Assembly: GCA_030762895.1 (NCBI GenBank)
Contig: CM061066.1
Coordinates: 115,786,715 to 115,850,714, forward strand
Direction: 5' to 3'
From: Sophora flavescens
Lineage: Eukaryota; Streptophyta; Magnoliopsida; Fabales; Fabaceae
Length of the DNA stretch: 64,000 nt
In this document: positions 63,179-64,000 of the stretch, piece by piece
Layout of the letters: the number at the start of each line of letters is the position of its first letter
Position numbering within the stretch: position 1 is the first letter of the stretch
The notes under the pieces: model-generated
What the model was told of the DNA's origin: nothing
The model's database searches: none
The model's input: the letters and a program-made list of their open reading frames with translations, nothing else
Made by a program: the position numbers and the translations under genes

Positions 63179-63513
63179 CTAAAAAGTGCATGAAGCACTG
63201 AATCATTCCTAGGAGAGAATATTGTAACTAACTACTGCCGGCTAGGCAGTAGTCGTGCGTGAGGGAGGGAAGGGAGTGAATTCTGTTAGAGAGTGGGGGA
63301 TAATATAGGAGGGAATGATGCAGAGATAGGGCAGGCTGGAATTGAACTAGAACCCTAGGAGACCACTAGACTTCTCGAATTGTCTAGAGTTCTTTGTAGC
63401 CTCTCTTTAATTTTCTGCTTTTCCAGACTAGATATCACCTTGATACTAGCTGGTAGTGAAATAATATCACAGTCTCATACTCTCTTCTCTACTTCCTCTG
63501 TTGATACTCATCA
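63112..63513 (+). repeat. 3' LTR of the chromovirus
   Basis: Near-identical to the 5' LTR with a few substitutions and short indels. The integrase-chromodomain frame runs 67 bases into it. Confidence 0.95.
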
Positions 63514-63518
63514 GAGAG

Positions 63519-64000
63519 CTACTGGCCTACCACGAATCCAAACATGCATTTAGTATTTGCCTTGTATGGCCAAACTATTCAGCATGTCAATGGCATTAAA
63601 AGACATAAAATGTGTCATGTATTAAAAATCCCCATCTTAAATTACAAGAAAATATATATATGTGGTGGTGGTGGTGGTGGGGGTGGGGGTGGGGGGGCTG
63701 AAATGTGAACTGTACTCTGTACACCCATATGCTATACTCTATTAATTTAGTCCAAAAATAAAATAAAATGCAGCCTGAGACTTGTCAAAATGTTTTGCCC
63801 AATCAAGAGTCCGCTGTCATACCAGGCGAAAAACCAGTTATCACTAGAAACCCCATTAGACCCAGCAGCTAGTAAATGGTTTCAGCTGGTAGCAGACTAA
63901 GGTAACCACCAAATTCAAATCATACAAAAACAACAATATACAATTGAAAACATTTATTGCTGCACACAGTTCATAATTTTCATCCTAGAGTAAGAACGTT
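63519..64000. other. SUVH4 intron sequence upstream of the chromovirus
   Basis: No exon of the methyltransferase is recognisable on the minus strand here; a short open stretch near 63800-63880 does not resemble the family. A GGT/GGGGGT repeat lies at 63661-63698. Confidence 0.5.
63661..63698 (+). repeat. G-rich simple repeat
   Basis: TGGTGGTGG units grading into GGGGGTGGGGGTGGGGGGG. The plus strand could form a G-quadruplex; the transcribed SUVH4 RNA would carry the C-rich complement. Confidence 0.9.

Larger units (their letters stand above)
58196..63513 (+). mobile_element. Chromodomain Gypsy element (chromovirus, Reina-like), inactivated
   Basis: LTRs 58196-58599 and 63112-63513 (about 404 and 402 bp), perfect GAGAG duplication (58191-58195, 63514-63518), primer site TGGTATCAAAGC (58602-58613) and purine tract TTGAAGGGGAAGG before the 3' LTR. 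Order is gag, protease, RT, RNase H, integrase, chromodomain. Single-base stops are at 59085, 60911, 61487, 61925 and 62672, with frameshifts near 58740, 59755, 60300 and 60757. LTRs of this length and overall size fit the Reina group, but lineage assignment needs alignment. It lies in the SUVH4 intron upstream of exon A. Confidence 0.95.

Noticed and set aside
63790..63900. Possible extra SUVH4 exon on the minus strand
   Set aside because: The readable text does not resemble the N-terminal region of the family and has no supporting splice-site pair.

Overview
This window is plant nuclear DNA, almost certainly from a eudicot. A legume is my best guess, from the look of the retrotransposons and SINEs; that is inference, not proof. 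It is AT-rich and packed with nested, mostly degraded transposable elements. It holds one recognisable host gene: the 3' part of a SUVH4/KRYPTONITE-type histone H3K9 methyltransferase on the minus strand. Thirteen in-frame exons run from about 57812 down to the stop codon at 28102-28104. The 5' exons lie beyond the right edge.

Layout. 1-28000 is repeat-dominated sequence downstream of the gene: a 5'-truncated LINE (1214-3468), a Copia element with both LTRs and a target-site duplication (TSD) (3820-8725), a MITE (8731-9304), a Mutator-like element with 159-bp inverted ends and a GC-rich core (9947-11381), a large LTR-like block (12583-18415) with a nested solo LTR, a 7.8-kb Athila-type element that keeps only gag and protease (18742-26571) and itself carries two MITEs, and a SINE (27507-27670). 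28102-57812 is the SUVH4 gene. Its exons total about 1.4 kb, but three introns of 12.9, 6.4 and 5.0 kb hold a LINE fragment, a solo LTR, three hAT-type elements, a TRIM, a Gypsy integrase fragment, a piece of plastid DNA (psbD-psbC) broken by a Copia element and an hAT MITE, and an ancient Copia carrying a large inverted duplication. 58196-63513 is a chromodomain Gypsy element in the next upstream intron.

The encoded protein reads continuously across the splice junctions: SRA domain, nine-cysteine pre-SET, SET and post-SET. In Arabidopsis the family writes H3K9me2 and works with CHG DNA methylation to silence transposons. Here the gene for that silencing enzyme is itself filled with silencing targets. 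Two introns appear to use GC-AG borders, and the SET motif reads NHCC where NHSC is usual. Nested insertions with clean TSDs give a partial history, for example plastid insertion, then Copia and hAT insertion into it. I see no operon-like system and no non-transposon protein gene other than SUVH4.
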